A stretch of DNA of 64,000 nucleotides from Streptomyces sp. NBC_00461 (GTDB lineage: Bacteria; Actinomycetota; Actinomycetes; Streptomycetales; Streptomycetaceae). Made by a program: the position numbers and the translations under genes. Below the pieces are notes generated by a model. The model was not told where the DNA came from. It saw only the letters and a list, made by a program, of their open reading frames with translations, and made no database searches. This document shows positions 10,912 to 20,636 of the stretch, piece by piece. The stretch is taken from assembly GCF_036013935.1 (NCBI RefSeq), contig NZ_CP107902.1:1364001-1428000 (forward strand), written 5' to 3'. Position 1 is the first letter of the stretch. Each line of letters begins with the position of its first letter.

Positions 10912-11874
10912 CTACTTGATCCAGGCGTCCACCTTGTCCTTGTTGGCCTCGACCCACTTCTTCGCCGCCGCCTCGTCGGACAGCTTGTCCTGGGCGATGT
11001 ACTTGGCGACCTCGTTCTGGTCGTCGTTCGTCCAGTTGAAATTCTTCACCAGGTTGTAGGCGGGGCTGCCCGACTTGGCGAACTTCGTGCTGACGATCTT
11101 GTTCAGGTTGTAGACCGGGTAGTCGCAGGCGACCTTCGCCGCGTCGGCGTCACAGCCCGTCTTGTATGGGGGCAGGCTGACCTTCTTCAGCGGGACCTCG
11201 GACAGGAACCACTGCGGCTCGTAGAAGTAGCCGATCACCCACTTCTTGTTCTTCTCGGCGTCCCGGAAGGCGGTGATGAGCGCGGCCTCACTGCCCGCGT
11301 ACACCACCTTGAAGTCCAGGTTCAGGTTCTTGACCAGCGCCGCGTCGTTCGTGACGTACGACGGGTCACCGTCGAGGAGCTGGCCCTTGCCGCCCGACTC
11401 GGACGTCTTGAACTTCGACGCGTACTTGTCGAGGTTCTTCGAGTCGAGGATGTCGGGGTGCGCCTTGGCCAGCCACGGCGGCACGTACCAGCCGATGATG
11501 CCCTTGTTGCCGGTCTGGCCGGCGTCCACGGCGGTCTTCTGCTGGTCGATGTACTTCTTCACCAGGTCGGCGTGGCCCCAGTTCTCCAGGACCGCGTCGA
11601 CCTCGCCGGTGCCGAAGCCCTGCCAGGCGATCTCTTCCTTCAGGTTCTTCTTGTTGACCGTGCAGCCGAGGTTGTGCTGCGCGACGTACGCGACGACCGC
11701 CGCGTCCGCCTCGTAGCCCACCCACGGGTTGACGGCCAGGTTGAAGGTGCCGCACCTGCCCGAGCTTCCCGAGCCCGCGGAGGAGCTGTCTCCGACCTTC
11801 GCCCCGCCGCACGCGGTGAGGGTGAGGCCGAGGACGGCCAGGCCGGCCGCGCCGGCTCGCCAGTGTCTTGCCAT
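10912..11874 (-). CDS. Glycine betaine/proline ABC transporter substrate-binding lipoprotein
   Basis: The protein is 320 aa. ATG at 11874 has AAGGAG eleven bases upstream and opens a signal peptide ending in the lipobox LTAC. The mature protein is an OpuAC/ProX-like type II binding protein, with NPWVGYEADAAV and VLENWGHADLVKKYI supplying the aromatic residues expected around a quaternary ammonium ligand. It captures betaine outside the membrane for the permease encoded 13 bases upstream. It is the last gene of the betB-ATPase-permease-binding protein operon and is followed by a strong terminator. Confidence 0.93.
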   Translation of the reverse strand: MARHWRAGAAGLAVLGLTLTACGGAKVGDSSSAGSGSSGRCGTFNLAVNPWVGYEADAAVVAYVAQHNLGCTVNKKNLKEEIAWQGFGTGEVDAVLENWGHADLVKKYIDQQKTAVDAGQTGNKGIIGWYVPPWLAKAHPDILDSKNLDKYASKFKTSESGGKGQLLDGDPSYVTNDAALVKNLNLDFKVVYAGSEAALITAFRDAEKNKKWVIGYFYEPQWFLSEVPLKKVSLPPYKTGCDADAAKVACDYPVYNLNKIVSTKFAKSGSPAYNLVKNFNWTNDDQNEVAKYIAQDKLSDEAAAKKWVEANKDKVDAWIK

Positions 11875-11887
11875 GGTGTCGTGCTCC

Positions 11888-13888
11888 TTAAGCGGTGGCG
11901 CGGCGCGCCGCGGCCTGAGTGATCCGGTCGAACATGACTCCGAGAAGGACGATGGCCAGACCCGCGGCAAGCCCCTTCCCGTACAGCTCCCCCCGTGAGA
12001 ATCCGGCCACGACGTCGTAGCCGAGGGCGCCCGCACCTACCAGGCCGCCCACAACAACCATCGACAGCACGTAGATCAGGCCCTGGTTGGTCGCAAGCGT
12101 CAGGGCGCTGCGTGACATCGGCAGTTGAACCTTGGTGATGATCTGCCAGGTGTTGCACCCGGCGGAGGTCGCCGCCTCCACGGTGGTCTCGGGCACCGCC
12201 CGGATCCCGTCGGCGATGATCTTCATGGCGACGGGCGCCCCGTAGACGATCGCGGCGACGATGGCCGTGAAGCGGGTGGCGCCGAACAGCGCGAGGAACG
12301 GCACGAGATAGACGAACGGCGGCATGACCTGGGCCGCGTCCAATGTGGGCCGGATCATGCGGTCGGCCATCATGCTGCGGCCCATCCACACCCCGAAGAC
12401 GATGCCGAGGATCATCACGAGCACCGTCGCGACGAGCGTCGAGGCCATCGTCGTCATGGCGTCCGACCACACACCGGTGGCGACCAGCAGGCCCACGCAC
12501 ACGGCCGTGGTGACTCCGGACCTCCAGCCGCCGAGGACCACGGCGAGCGCGACCAGCACCGCGCCGACGAGCCACCACGGGGAGTCGGTGAGCAGTGTCT
12601 GGAACGGGTTGAGCAGGCCGTTGGTGATGGTGTCGCGGAAGGCGTTGGTCAGGCCCGACAGGTTGTCCTGCACCCAGTTGGCCGCGGTGTCCGTCGCGCT
12701 CGCGATATGACTCCCGACGGCGCCGTCACCGGGGAAGTCGGCCGCCCAGAGGTAGGTGTGCGACAGGTAGATCAGGACCGCCGTGACCACGGCGCCGGTG
12801 CCGAGCAGCGGCCGCCGCCACCTCTCGAAGCGGTTCTTGGAGTTGCGTGCGTGCTCCTCGCGCGCGCTGGCCGCGGTGGTGACCCGGTCCAGGACGATCG
12901 CCATGATCACGATGGCGAGGCCGGCGTTGAAGGCGGTGCCGACGTCGAGCGACTGCAGTGCCTGCAGGACGTTCACGCCGAGGCCCGGTGCGTTGATCAG
13001 GGCCGCGATGGTCACCATGGCCAGGGCGGCCATGATGGTCTGGTTGACGCCCATGACCACGGTCCGCTTGGACATCGGCAGCAGGACCTTGAGCAACGAC
13101 TGGCGTCGGGTGGCGCCCAGGGAGTCGGCCGCCTCGACCGTCGTCTTCGACACGTTGCGGATGGCGTGCGCGGTGATGCGGATCGTCGGTGGGGCCGCGT
13201 AGATCACGGTGGCGATCGTGGCGGAGGCACCGCCGATGAGGAAGAACAGGGTCAGCGGCGCCAGGTAGACGAACGTCGGCATCGTCTGCATGAAGTCCAG
13301 GAAGGGCGTCATGAACCGGTTGAACCGGTCCGAGAGACCGGCCCACACCCCGAGCGGGATCGCGAACAGCAGCGCCACGAACACCGCGCACAGGATGAGC
13401 GCCAGGGTGTCCATGCTCTCCTGCCACAGGCCCTGCAGCCCGAAGAAGGTGAAGCCGGCCACGGCCAGCAGGGCGACCTTCCAGTTGCCCACGGCCCAGG
13501 ACACGAATCCGGCGAGGCCCACGACTCCGAGCCAGCCGATCTCCGGGACAGGGCGGGCGCCGGACGGCTGCGAGATCAGGTGCTGGACGAAGGTCACCAG
13601 GTTGTCGATGACCAGCCGGATCTCGTTGAAGAAGTACAGGAAGAGCGGGTTGGAGTTGCGGTTGGCCCCGATGGAGTCGTTGAAGTCGTTGATCCACCGG
13701 TGCAGGTCGGTCAGATCGGCCACCGCCAGGGACAGGGTCTGCCGGCCGCGCAGGACGGCGAACAGCACCAGCCACACGACGAGGATCGCGCCGATCACCA
13801 TGGGCCGGCTGACCTTGCGGGCGGCCCTGGCGGGCGCGGCCGGTTCGACGGCCTCCGTCTTCTCGGGTTTCTCCATGGCGACGGTCAT
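11888..13888 (-). CDS. Glycine betaine ABC transporter permease, two fused ProW-type domains
   Basis: The protein is 666 aa and contains two tandem binding-protein-dependent permease domains. The first spans roughly residues 130-330, with the EAA-like segment AADSLGATRRQSLLKVLLP. The second spans about 430-660, with EAATSAGCNTWQIITKVQLP. Many hydrophobic segments surround them, and the N-terminus is a short Pro/Ala cytoplasmic tail. One chain therefore replaces the usual permease dimer. The start at 13888 overlaps the ATPase stop as TGATG. A further in-frame ATG lies four codons downstream, so the exact start is uncertain by a few residues. Confidence 0.92.
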   Translation of the reverse strand: MTVAMEKPEKTEAVEPAAPARAARKVSRPMVIGAILVVWLVLFAVLRGRQTLSLAVADLTDLHRWINDFNDSIGANRNSNPLFLYFFNEIRLVIDNLVTFVQHLISQPSGARPVPEIGWLGVVGLAGFVSWAVGNWKVALLAVAGFTFFGLQGLWQESMDTLALILCAVFVALLFAIPLGVWAGLSDRFNRFMTPFLDFMQTMPTFVYLAPLTLFFLIGGASATIATVIYAAPPTIRITAHAIRNVSKTTVEAADSLGATRRQSLLKVLLPMSKRTVVMGVNQTIMAALAMVTIAALINAPGLGVNVLQALQSLDVGTAFNAGLAIVIMAIVLDRVTTAASAREEHARNSKNRFERWRRPLLGTGAVVTAVLIYLSHTYLWAADFPGDGAVGSHIASATDTAANWVQDNLSGLTNAFRDTITNGLLNPFQTLLTDSPWWLVGAVLVALAVVLGGWRSGVTTAVCVGLLVATGVWSDAMTTMASTLVATVLVMILGIVFGVWMGRSMMADRMIRPTLDAAQVMPPFVYLVPFLALFGATRFTAIVAAIVYGAPVAMKIIADGIRAVPETTVEAATSAGCNTWQIITKVQLPMSRSALTLATNQGLIYVLSMVVVGGLVGAGALGYDVVAGFSRGELYGKGLAAGLAIVLLGVMFDRITQAAARRATA

Positions 13889-14973
13889 CACGCGCCGCCT
13901 TCCCCGGCGACCACCGCGAGGATCTCCTCGTCGCCGACGATGCCGAGCAGCTTGCCGTTCTCGACGACCTTGACCGGCTTGTCGGCTGCCAGGACGGCCC
14001 GGGTGGCCTCCTTCACCACGACGTCCGGGCCCAGCTCGGGGCCGTCCAGCTCGTCGCCGTCCTCCAGCTCGCGCATGATCCACCGCAGGGTGAGCACGTC
14101 GCCCCGCGGCACGTCCTTCACGAACTCGCGTACGTAGTCGTCGGCGGGCGCGCCCACGAGCTCGTCGCCGGTGCCGCACTGGACCATCTTGCCGTCGCGC
14201 ATGATGAGGATGCGGTCGCCCAGCTTGAGCGCCTCGGAGAGGTCGTGGGTGATGAACACCATCGTCTTGCCGACCTCGTGGTGCAGCCGGATGACCTCGT
14301 TCTGCATGTCCCGGCGGATCAGCGGGTCGAGCGCGGAGAACGGCTCGTCGAAGAAGAGGACGTCCGGGTCTCCGGCCAACGCCCGTGCGAGACCCACGCG
14401 TTGCTGCATACCGCCGGAGAGCTGGTCGGGGTAGGAGTTCTCGTAGCCGGAGAGACCGACCAGTTCGACGACCTCCAGGGCCCGCCTGGTGCGTTCGGCC
14501 CTGCTCATGCCGCGGATCTCCAGGCCGAAGCCGACGTTGTCGACGACCCGGCGGTGGGGCAGCAGCCCGAAGTGCTGGAAGACCATGGAGAACTTGCGGC
14601 GGCGCAGCTCACGCAGGGTCTTGTCGTCCACGCCGCGGATGTCCTGGCCCTCGAAGACGATCTCGCCCGCCGTGGGTTCGATCAGCCGGGTCAGACATCG
14701 CACCAGCGTGGACTTGCCTGAGCCGGACAGGCCCATGACGACGAAGACCTCGCCGGGCGAGACGTCGAAGCTGACGTCGCGCACGGCGGCGGTACATCCC
14801 GTGCGGTCCATGAGCTCGCGGCGGGAAAGCCCGCACAGCTCCTCGGACTCCGGCACCCGGTCGGCCTTCGGCCCGAACACCTTCCACAGCCTGCGCACGG
14901 ATATGACCGGAGTCCCCTCCGAGTCCTTGGGCGTGCCGCGCCGTTGCGCCACCTCGGTCTGTGTTGGGGTCAC
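13888..14973 (-). CDS. Glycine betaine ABC transporter ATPase
   Basis: The protein is 361 aa. GTG at 14973 is chosen because AGAGG lies upstream and the family N-terminus follows. Walker A is GLSGSGKST, the signature is [15 protein letters not shown], and Walker B is [12 protein letters not shown]. The family-specific QHFGLLPHR is present. The C-terminal 80 residues form a short CBS-like region ([20 protein letters not shown]), as in OpuAA/ProV, where it senses ionic strength. It energises the fused permease and lies 20 bases after betB in the same operon. Confidence 0.94.
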   Translation of the reverse strand: MTPTQTEVAQRRGTPKDSEGTPVISVRRLWKVFGPKADRVPESEELCGLSRRELMDRTGCTAAVRDVSFDVSPGEVFVVMGLSGSGKSTLVRCLTRLIEPTAGEIVFEGQDIRGVDDKTLRELRRRKFSMVFQHFGLLPHRRVVDNVGFGLEIRGMSRAERTRRALEVVELVGLSGYENSYPDQLSGGMQQRVGLARALAGDPDVLFFDEPFSALDPLIRRDMQNEVIRLHHEVGKTMVFITHDLSEALKLGDRILIMRDGKMVQCGTGDELVGAPADDYVREFVKDVPRGDVLTLRWIMRELEDGDELDGPELGPDVVVKEATRAVLAADKPVKVVENGKLLGIVGDEEILAVVAGEGGA

Positions 14974-14993
14974 GATCGACCTCTTTTCGGCGT

Positions 14994-16463
14994 TCAGCCG
15001 CGGAACCAGCGCTGCGGCCGGGGTTGGATGTTCTGCCAGATGTGCTTGGGCTCCCGGTACTCGTCCAGGCCGGACGGTCCCAGTTCCCGGCCCACGCCCG
15101 AGTGTCCGAAGCCACCCCATTCCGCCTGGGGCACATAGGGGTGGTAGTCGTTGATCCACACCGTGCCGTGGCGCAGCCGCCGGGCGACCCGCTGGGCCTT
15201 GCCGGCGTCCTGCGTCCAGACGGCACCGGCGAGTCCGTACTCGGTGTCGTTGGCGATGCGTACGGCGTCGTCCTCGTCGGTGAAGCGTTCGATGGTCAGC
15301 ACGGGCCCGAAGGACTCCTCGTGCACCACCCGCATGTCCTGGGTGCACTCGTCGAGGACGGTCGGCGGGTAGTAGTGGCCGTTCGCGAGGGCGGGGTCGT
15401 CGGGCCGCTGCCCGCCGCAGCGCAGCACGGCGCCCTCGGCGAGCCCGGCCGCGACATACGCCTCGACCTTCGCCAGGTGCTGGGCGGAGATCAGCGCTCC
15501 GGTCTCGGCCTCGGGGTCGAAGGGCCCGCCGAGCCGGATCTGCCGGGCGCGGCGGACGACCTCGTCGACAAGGCGGTCGTGCAGCGAGTCCTCGACGATC
15601 AGCCGGGCACCCGCCGAGCAGACCTGCCCGGAGTGCAGGAAGACGGCCGTGAGCGCGAAGTCCACGGCCGTCTCGAAGTCGGCGTCGGCGAAGACGACGT
15701 TGGGGTTCTTGCCGCCGAGTTCCAGGGCCACCTTCTTCACGGTGGCGGCCGCGGTGGCCATGATGCGTTTGCCGGTCTCCAGGCCTCCGGTGAAGGAGAC
15801 CATGTCGACGGCCGGGTCCTCGGAGAGCGGGGCGCCCACCTCCGGCCCGGTACCCAGGACCAGGTTGGCGGCGCCGGCCGGGAGCCCGGCCTCCTCCAGT
15901 GCCTTCATCAGCAGGATCGAGGTGGAGGGCGTGAGCTCGCTGGGCTTGAGGACGATGGTGTTGCCGGCGAGGAGAGCCGGGGCGACCTTCCAGCTGGCCT
16001 GCAGCAGCGGGTAGTTCCAGGGGGTGATCAGTCCGCACACGCCGATCGGCTCGTACACGACGCGGCTGACGGCGTCGTCGCGGCCGGTGTCGATCACCCG
16101 GCCGGCGTCGGTGCCGCCGATCCCGCCGTAGTAGCGGAAGCAGGAGACGACATCGGCGATGTCGTACTCGCTCTCCACCAGTCGCTTTCCGGTGTCCAGC
16201 GATTCGGCGCGCGCGAACTCCTTGGCGTCGCGCTCCAGGATGTCGGCGGTGCGCAGCAGCAGGGCGCCGCGCTCACGCTCGGGGGTGCGGGGCCAGGGTC
16301 CCTCGTCGAAGGCTCGGCGGGCCGCGGCGATCGCCGCCTCCGTGTCGGGGCGCGTGCCCTCCGCCACGGTCGCCACGAGGGCGCCGTCAGCGGGACAGCG
16401 GATCTCACGGTGACCGCCGGCCACCGGCTCCCGCCATTCTCCGCCAACATACAGGTCTGCCAC
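14994..16463 (-). CDS. betB: Betaine aldehyde dehydrogenase-like ALDH
   Basis: The protein is 489 aa with a complete ALDH fold. It has [22 protein letters not shown], the glutamate motif [10 protein letters not shown] and catalytic Cys282 in GQVCSAG. Placement at the head of a betaine transport operon and next to a choline dehydrogenase supports oxidation of betaine aldehyde to glycine betaine with NAD(P)+. Other amino-aldehydes are possible substrates. It is the first gene of the operon, and its promoter region shares a divergent intergenic stretch with purU that carries several palindrome-like sites. Confidence 0.88.
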   Translation of the reverse strand: MADLYVGGEWREPVAGGHREIRCPADGALVATVAEGTRPDTEAAIAAARRAFDEGPWPRTPERERGALLLRTADILERDAKEFARAESLDTGKRLVESEYDIADVVSCFRYYGGIGGTDAGRVIDTGRDDAVSRVVYEPIGVCGLITPWNYPLLQASWKVAPALLAGNTIVLKPSELTPSTSILLMKALEEAGLPAGAANLVLGTGPEVGAPLSEDPAVDMVSFTGGLETGKRIMATAAATVKKVALELGGKNPNVVFADADFETAVDFALTAVFLHSGQVCSAGARLIVEDSLHDRLVDEVVRRARQIRLGGPFDPEAETGALISAQHLAKVEAYVAAGLAEGAVLRCGGQRPDDPALANGHYYPPTVLDECTQDMRVVHEESFGPVLTIERFTDEDDAVRIANDTEYGLAGAVWTQDAGKAQRVARRLRHGTVWINDYHPYVPQAEWGGFGHSGVGRELGPSGLDEYREPKHIWQNIQPRPQRWFRG

Positions 16464-16487
16464 GAGCCAAGCCTTTCAACAGAATTC

Positions 16488-16504
16488 GTTGCGCATCGTG
16501 CATC
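16488..16504. promoter_or_regulatory. Weak copy of the shared palindrome before betB
   Basis: GTTGCG-CATCG-TGCATC has a perfect left half of the GTTGYG-N5-CGCAAC pattern and two or three mismatches in the right half. It lies 25 bases upstream of the betB ATG at 16463, where a repressor would overlap the promoter. Confidence 0.4.
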
Positions 16505-16631
16505 CAATTGCTTGTGGTGGAACACCCTGGCGAATGTCCAGACACACGTCAAGTAGTTGGCGTATGACGATTTGACTGTGCGACCTGTTGCCCGGCCCCC
16601 CTTGACCGCAAGCGGGCGCCGAGCGGACCAT

Positions 16632-16667
16632 GTTGCGTATCGCTCACCTTGTTGTGCAATACGCACC
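16632..16667. promoter_or_regulatory. Putative operator region before purU
   Basis: Two partial copies of the shared pattern occur 19 bases apart: GTTGCG-TATCG-CTCACC (16632-16648) and GTTGTG-CAATA-CGCACC (16651-16667). TGCGTAT (16634-16640) and ATACGCA (16659-16665) also form an inverted repeat across them. The region ends 13 bases before the purU GTG and may also act on divergent betB. Confidence 0.5.
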
Positions 16668-16680
16668 GACGGAGGCCGAC

Positions 16681-17562
16681 GTGTCCCCCAAGTCCCCTCG
16701 ATCGCAACCCGGCCGCGAGTACGTCCTCACTCTCTCCTGTCCCGACAGTGCGGGACTGGTCCATGCCGTGAGCGGCTTTCTCGTCAGGAACTCCGGCAAC
16801 ATCCTCGAAAGCCAGCAGTTCGACGATCGTCTTCAGGACCGTTTCTTCATGAGGGTCCATTTCGAGGTTTCCGATCCGAACGCCGGTCTGCAAACACTGC
16901 GTTACCGGTTCGGCCCCGTCGCCGAGGCCTACCGGATCTCCTGGAGCCTGCGGGACGCCTCGACCCCGACCCGGACGCTGATCATGGTGTCCAAGTTCGG
17001 CCATTGCCTCAACGACCTGCTCTTCCGCCGGCGCACCGGCGCCCTCAACATCGAGATCCCGGCGATCGTCTCCAACCACCGGGACTTCGAGAGCCTGGCG
17101 GACACCTACGGCATCCCCTTCCACCACGTCCCGGTCACCAGGGACACCAAGGCCGAGGCCGAGGCGCGGCTGCTGGAGCTGGTACAGGAACTGGACGTCG
17201 ACCTGGTGGTCCTTGCCCGCTACATGCAGATCCTCTCCGACGACCTGTGCAAGCAGCTCGAAGGCCGTGCCATCAACATCCACCACTCCTTCCTGCCCAG
17301 CTTCAAGGGCGCCCGCCCGTACGACCAGGCCTACGCCCGCGGGGTGAAGCTCGTCGGGGCGACGGCGCACTATGTGACGCCTGACCTGGACGAGGGCCAG
17401 ATCATCGAGCAGGACGTGGTCCGCGTCGACCACTCGCTCGACCCGGGTGAACTGGTCACGGTCGGCCGGGACGTGGAGGCGCAGGTGCTGGCCCACGCGG
17501 TGAAGTGGCACAGCGAGAGCCGGGTGATGGTGGAGGGCAACCGTACGGTGGTCTTCCGCTGA
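16681..17562 (+). CDS. purU: Formyltetrahydrofolate deformylase
   Basis: The protein is 293 aa. GTG at 16681 is preceded by GGAGG, and starting here gives the usual PurU length. Residues 1-85 are an ACT domain (YVLTLSCPDSAGLVHAVSGFL). Residues 95-285 are the formyltransferase-type domain, with the hydrolase motif HHSFLPSFKGARPYDQAYARG and the following GATAHYV. It hydrolyses 10-formyl-THF to formate and THF. In this setting it would regenerate free THF when betaine demethylation floods the folate pool with one-carbon units. It is transcribed divergently from betB and ends at a bidirectional terminator. Confidence 0.95.
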   Translation: MSPKSPRSQPGREYVLTLSCPDSAGLVHAVSGFLVRNSGNILESQQFDDRLQDRFFMRVHFEVSDPNAGLQTLRYRFGPVAEAYRISWSLRDASTPTRTLIMVSKFGHCLNDLLFRRRTGALNIEIPAIVSNHRDFESLADTYGIPFHHVPVTRDTKAEAEARLLELVQELDVDLVVLARYMQILSDDLCKQLEGRAINIHHSFLPSFKGARPYDQAYARGVKLVGATAHYVTPDLDEGQIIEQDVVRVDHSLDPGELVTVGRDVEAQVLAHAVKWHSESRVMVEGNRTVVFR

Positions 17563-17571
17563 ACGGCACGG

Positions 17572-17611
17572 CATCGGTGGGCGGCCCGGATCTCCGGCCC
17601 GCCCACCGATG
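17572..17611. terminator. Bidirectional terminator between purU and the MetF-like gene
   Basis: Two 18-base arms (17572-17589 and 17594-17611) pair with a single mismatch around an ATCT loop, directly after the purU stop and facing the convergent reductase gene. Confidence 0.8.
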
Positions 17612-17672
17612 TCGTATACGGCCTTCAGCCGCTCGGCCCCGCAGGCGCTCGGTCCCGCAGCCGGTCAGCCGC

Positions 17673-18509
17673 TCAGCCGCTCAGCCGGTCCAGCAGCGCC
17701 CGCCTCCACCGTTCGGTCTCGGCGATCTGGTTGAACGTGAACAGGTGCAGGCCGGCCACCCCCGCCGACGGCGCGGTGAGCGCCGCTTCCGTACGGGCCA
17801 GGAGCTTGTGGGGCGAGTAGCCGCCGGGCGCCGCGAACCGCAGGAACCACGACGGGTGCCTGGCCAGGAAGCGCGTGGACTCCCCCACGCCGATCTTCGT
17901 CGCCATCGCGAGCAGTTTCGCCCGTTGCACGGGGCCCGCGACACCCAGGTACACGGGCAGGGTGACGTGCCGGCGTCGTATACGAGCGAGCCACTCCCCC
18001 AGCACGCGCGCGTCGAAGCAGAGGTTGCTCACGATGTACGCGGCGTGCTCGCGCTTGTCCCACATCGCCTGGACGGTGACGTCGTCGTGGAGGAGGGGAT
18101 GGCTCTCGGGATAGCCGGTGATGCCGACGCGGCCGAACGGACTGCCCATTTCGCTCAGTCTGCGCAGCACCGGCAGAGCGCCGTCGTAGACCCCGGCCGG
18201 CGGATCCGCGTCGCCCGCCGGGACGAAGACGTCGTCCACGCCCACCTCAAGAAGCCGGTCGACGACGTCCTTCAGGTGTGCGTCGTCGCGCAGCAGCCGC
18301 GCGGGCACGTGCGGGACGACGCGGTAACCGCGCGCCGCGAGCCGGGTGGTGAGGTCGAGGGTCGGTTCCAGGCCCTTGACCGGCGACGCCGTGACGGTGA
18401 CCGGGACGTCGTGCGGGACATGGGCGAGGACCTTGTCCTCGGTCGCCTTCGAGGGGAGCACTTCGTAGCGGACGCTGTCGAGCAGCGCCCTGAGTCCTTC
18501 GGTCGCCAC
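17673..18509 (-). CDS. Methylenetetrahydrofolate reductase family protein
   Basis: The protein is 278 aa and starts with GTG at 18509. It has the MTHFR TIM-barrel landmarks: an N-terminal EVLPSKATED, VTVTASPVKGLEPTLDL, and the central VGVDDVFVPAGDAD and FGRVGITGYPESHP. It lacks some of the classical MetF N-terminal FEFFPP motif, so it belongs to the shorter divergent group found with betaine and choline genes. It probably interconverts 5,10-methylene- and 5-methyl-THF. It is three bases downstream of betA in a two-gene operon, which ties folate chemistry to choline oxidation. Confidence 0.8.
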   Translation of the reverse strand: MATEGLRALLDSVRYEVLPSKATEDKVLAHVPHDVPVTVTASPVKGLEPTLDLTTRLAARGYRVVPHVPARLLRDDAHLKDVVDRLLEVGVDDVFVPAGDADPPAGVYDGALPVLRRLSEMGSPFGRVGITGYPESHPLLHDDVTVQAMWDKREHAAYIVSNLCFDARVLGEWLARIRRRHVTLPVYLGVAGPVQRAKLLAMATKIGVGESTRFLARHPSWFLRFAAPGGYSPHKLLARTEAALTAPSAGVAGLHLFTFNQIAETERWRRALLDRLSG

Positions 18510-18512
18510 GCT

Positions 18513-20183
18513 CTACCCGGTCTGCTTCTGGGCGTCACGGTGGCGGTAGTACGCGGCCTTGGAGGCGGGCAGCGGCTCCTTGCCGAGGATCAGGTCGGCG
18601 GCCTTCTCGGCGATCATCATCACCGGTGCGTAGATGTTGCCGTTGGTGACGTAGGGCATCACGGACGCGTCGACCACGCGCAGGCCTTCCACGCCGTGCA
18701 CGCGCATGCTGGCCGGGTCGACGACAGCCATCTCGTCGGTGCCCATCTTGCAGGTGCAGGACGGGTGCAGGGCGGTCTCGCCGTCCTTGGCGACCCAGGC
18801 GAGGATCTCCTCGTCGGTCTCCACGGACGGGCCGGGCGAGACCTCGCCGTCGTTGTAGGGGGCGAGCGCGGGCTGGTTCAGGAGCCTGCGCGCGACGCGG
18901 ACGGCCTCGACCCACTCGCGGCGGTCCTGCTCGGTGGAGAGGTAGTTGAAGCGCAGCGCCGGGTGCTCGTTCGGGTCCTTGCTCTTGATCTTCACCGAGC
19001 CGATGGCGTCGGAGTACATGGGCCCGACGTGGACCTGGTAGCCGTGGCCGCCGGCCGGCACGGAGCCGTCGTAGCGGACCGCGATCGGCAGGAAGTGGAA
19101 CATCAGGTTGGGGTAGTCGACGTCCTCGTTGCTGCGGGCGAACCCGCCGGCCTCGAAGTGGTTGGTCGCCGCCGGGCCCTTTCTGAACAGCCACTGCAGG
19201 CCGATGAAGGGCGCCCGCCACTTCGCCAGATACGGCTGCATGGAGACGGGCTGCTTGCAGGCGTACTGGATGTACACCTCCAGGTGGTCCTGCATGTTCT
19301 CGCCGACGCCCGGCAGGTCGTGGACGACGTCGATGCCGAGGGCGCGCAGCTCCTCGGCGTTGCCGACGCCGGAGAGCTGCAGCAGCTGCGGGGAGTTGAT
19401 CGCGCCGCCGCAGAGGATGACCTCCTTGGCGCGGACCTGCTGGAGCGCGCCCCTGCCGCGCCGGTACTCGACGCCGACGGCACGCTTGCCCTCGAAGAGG
19501 ACGCGGGTGACGAGGGCGCGGGTCCTGACCGTGAGGTTGGGACGCTTCTTCGCCGCCTTGAGGTAGGCCTTCGAGGCCGACAGCCGGCGTCCGCGGTGGA
19601 CGTTGCGGTCGAACTGGGCGAAGCCCTCCTGGCGGTAGCCGTTGACGTCGTCCGTCGGCGCGTAACCCGCTTCCTCGGTGGCCTTGAGGAAGGCGCCGAA
19701 GAGCGGGTTGGTGGCCGGGCCGCGTTCGAGGACGAGGGGGCCGTCGTGGCCGCGGAACTCGTCGTCCGGGTCGGCCGCGAGACAGTTCTCCATGCGGCGG
19801 AAGTAGGGCAGACAGTGCGCGTAGTCCCAGGTCTCCATGCCGGCGTCGGCGGCCCAGCGCTCGTAGTCCATGGGGTTGCCGCGCTGGAAGATCATGCCGT
19901 TGATGCTGCTGGAGCCGCCCAGCACCTTCCCGCGGGCGTGATAGACGCGCCGGCCGCCCATGTGGGGCTCGGGCTCGGACTCGTACTTCCAGTCGTAGAA
20001 CCGGCTGCCGATGGGATACGTCAGCGCCGCGGGCATGTGGATGAAGACGTCCCACGGGTAGTCGGACCGGCCTGCCTCCAGGACCAGCACCCGGTTGGCC
20101 GGGTCCGCCGAGAGCCTGTTCGCCAGCGCACTGCCGGCCGAACCGCCGCCGACGATGACGAAGTCGTATTGCAGGGGAGCCAT
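18513..20183 (-). CDS. betA: Choline dehydrogenase-like GMC oxidoreductase
   Basis: The protein is 556 aa and starts at ATG 20183, directly before the FAD-binding [23 protein letters not shown] signatures are [20 protein letters not shown] near residue 80 and [14 protein letters not shown] near 260. The C-terminal HPSCTCKMG carries the catalytic His, and [18 protein letters not shown] closes the protein. It oxidises choline to betaine aldehyde at or near the membrane. The TAG stop is three bases before the MetF-like gene. A perfect 17-bp palindrome lies 69 bases upstream. Confidence 0.9.
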   Translation of the reverse strand: MAPLQYDFVIVGGGSAGSALANRLSADPANRVLVLEAGRSDYPWDVFIHMPAALTYPIGSRFYDWKYESEPEPHMGGRRVYHARGKVLGGSSSINGMIFQRGNPMDYERWAADAGMETWDYAHCLPYFRRMENCLAADPDDEFRGHDGPLVLERGPATNPLFGAFLKATEEAGYAPTDDVNGYRQEGFAQFDRNVHRGRRLSASKAYLKAAKKRPNLTVRTRALVTRVLFEGKRAVGVEYRRGRGALQQVRAKEVILCGGAINSPQLLQLSGVGNAEELRALGIDVVHDLPGVGENMQDHLEVYIQYACKQPVSMQPYLAKWRAPFIGLQWLFRKGPAATNHFEAGGFARSNEDVDYPNLMFHFLPIAVRYDGSVPAGGHGYQVHVGPMYSDAIGSVKIKSKDPNEHPALRFNYLSTEQDRREWVEAVRVARRLLNQPALAPYNDGEVSPGPSVETDEEILAWVAKDGETALHPSCTCKMGTDEMAVVDPASMRVHGVEGLRVVDASVMPYVTNGNIYAPVMMIAEKAADLILGKEPLPASKAAYYRHRDAQKQTG

Positions 20184-20251
20184 GGTGCCTCGTCTCGCTC
20201 GCGCCGTAGATACGCGACGCATGCTAGTACCCGTAGCGCTATGCGCACTAG

Positions 20252-20268
20252 GTTGCGAGCCACGCAAC
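20252..20268. promoter_or_regulatory. Perfect palindromic operator before betA
   Basis: GTTGCG-AGCCA-CGCAAC is an exact inverted repeat and the best copy of the motif shared among the pathway promoters. It lies about 70 bases upstream of the betA start, in a 167-base gap that also holds the terminator of the neighbouring operon. Confidence 0.7.
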
Positions 20269-20286
20269 TTGCGGGGCGCAGACGCA

Positions 20287-20314
20287 CAAGGCCACGGCGT
20301 GTGCCGTGGCCTTG
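20287..20314. terminator. Hairpin terminator after the PhyH operon
   Basis: A 12-bp perfect stem (20287-20298 with 20303-20314) has a GTGT loop. It lies 38 bases beyond the stop of the 94-aa gene and upstream of the betA operator. Confidence 0.7.
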
Positions 20315-20351
20315 CCCACTTCCGTCCGGTCGGTCGGGGTGCGCGTCGCGG

Positions 20352-20636
20352 TCAGGCGCCCACGAGTTTCTCGAAGAAGAACTCGTGCTTGAGGAACGAC
20401 GTCTCGTGTTCCGCCCCCGGGTACGGCGGGATGAGCTGGGCGGCCTGGATGAGACGCCAGCCGTCCTCCAGCGCGGAGACGCCCGTCTCGTACGGCGGCT
20501 CATCGCTGTCGCCGGTGGTGGGGCGGGTGGTGCCGGTGCCGTCGTAACGGGCCCATCCGACGACCGGGGAGTCGAGGGCGGACGTGTTCAGGTACAGGAC
20601 GAGGACCTGCTGCCGCACGGTGTTCGAAGTGGTCAC
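20352..20636 (-). CDS. Small conserved hypothetical protein, 94 aa, partner of PhyH
   Basis: The GTG start overlaps the stop of the dioxygenase gene (GTGA), showing translational coupling. The protein is hydrophilic with aromatic patches (VVGWARYDGTG, SFLKHEFFFEKLVG) and has no signal, membrane segment or known catalytic motif. I do not recognise the family. The tight coupling suggests it works with or modifies the function of the PhyH-type dioxygenase. Confidence 0.6.
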   Translation of the reverse strand: MTTSNTVRQQVLVLYLNTSALDSPVVGWARYDGTGTTRPTTGDSDEPPYETGVSALEDGWRLIQAAQLIPPYPGAEHETSFLKHEFFFEKLVGA

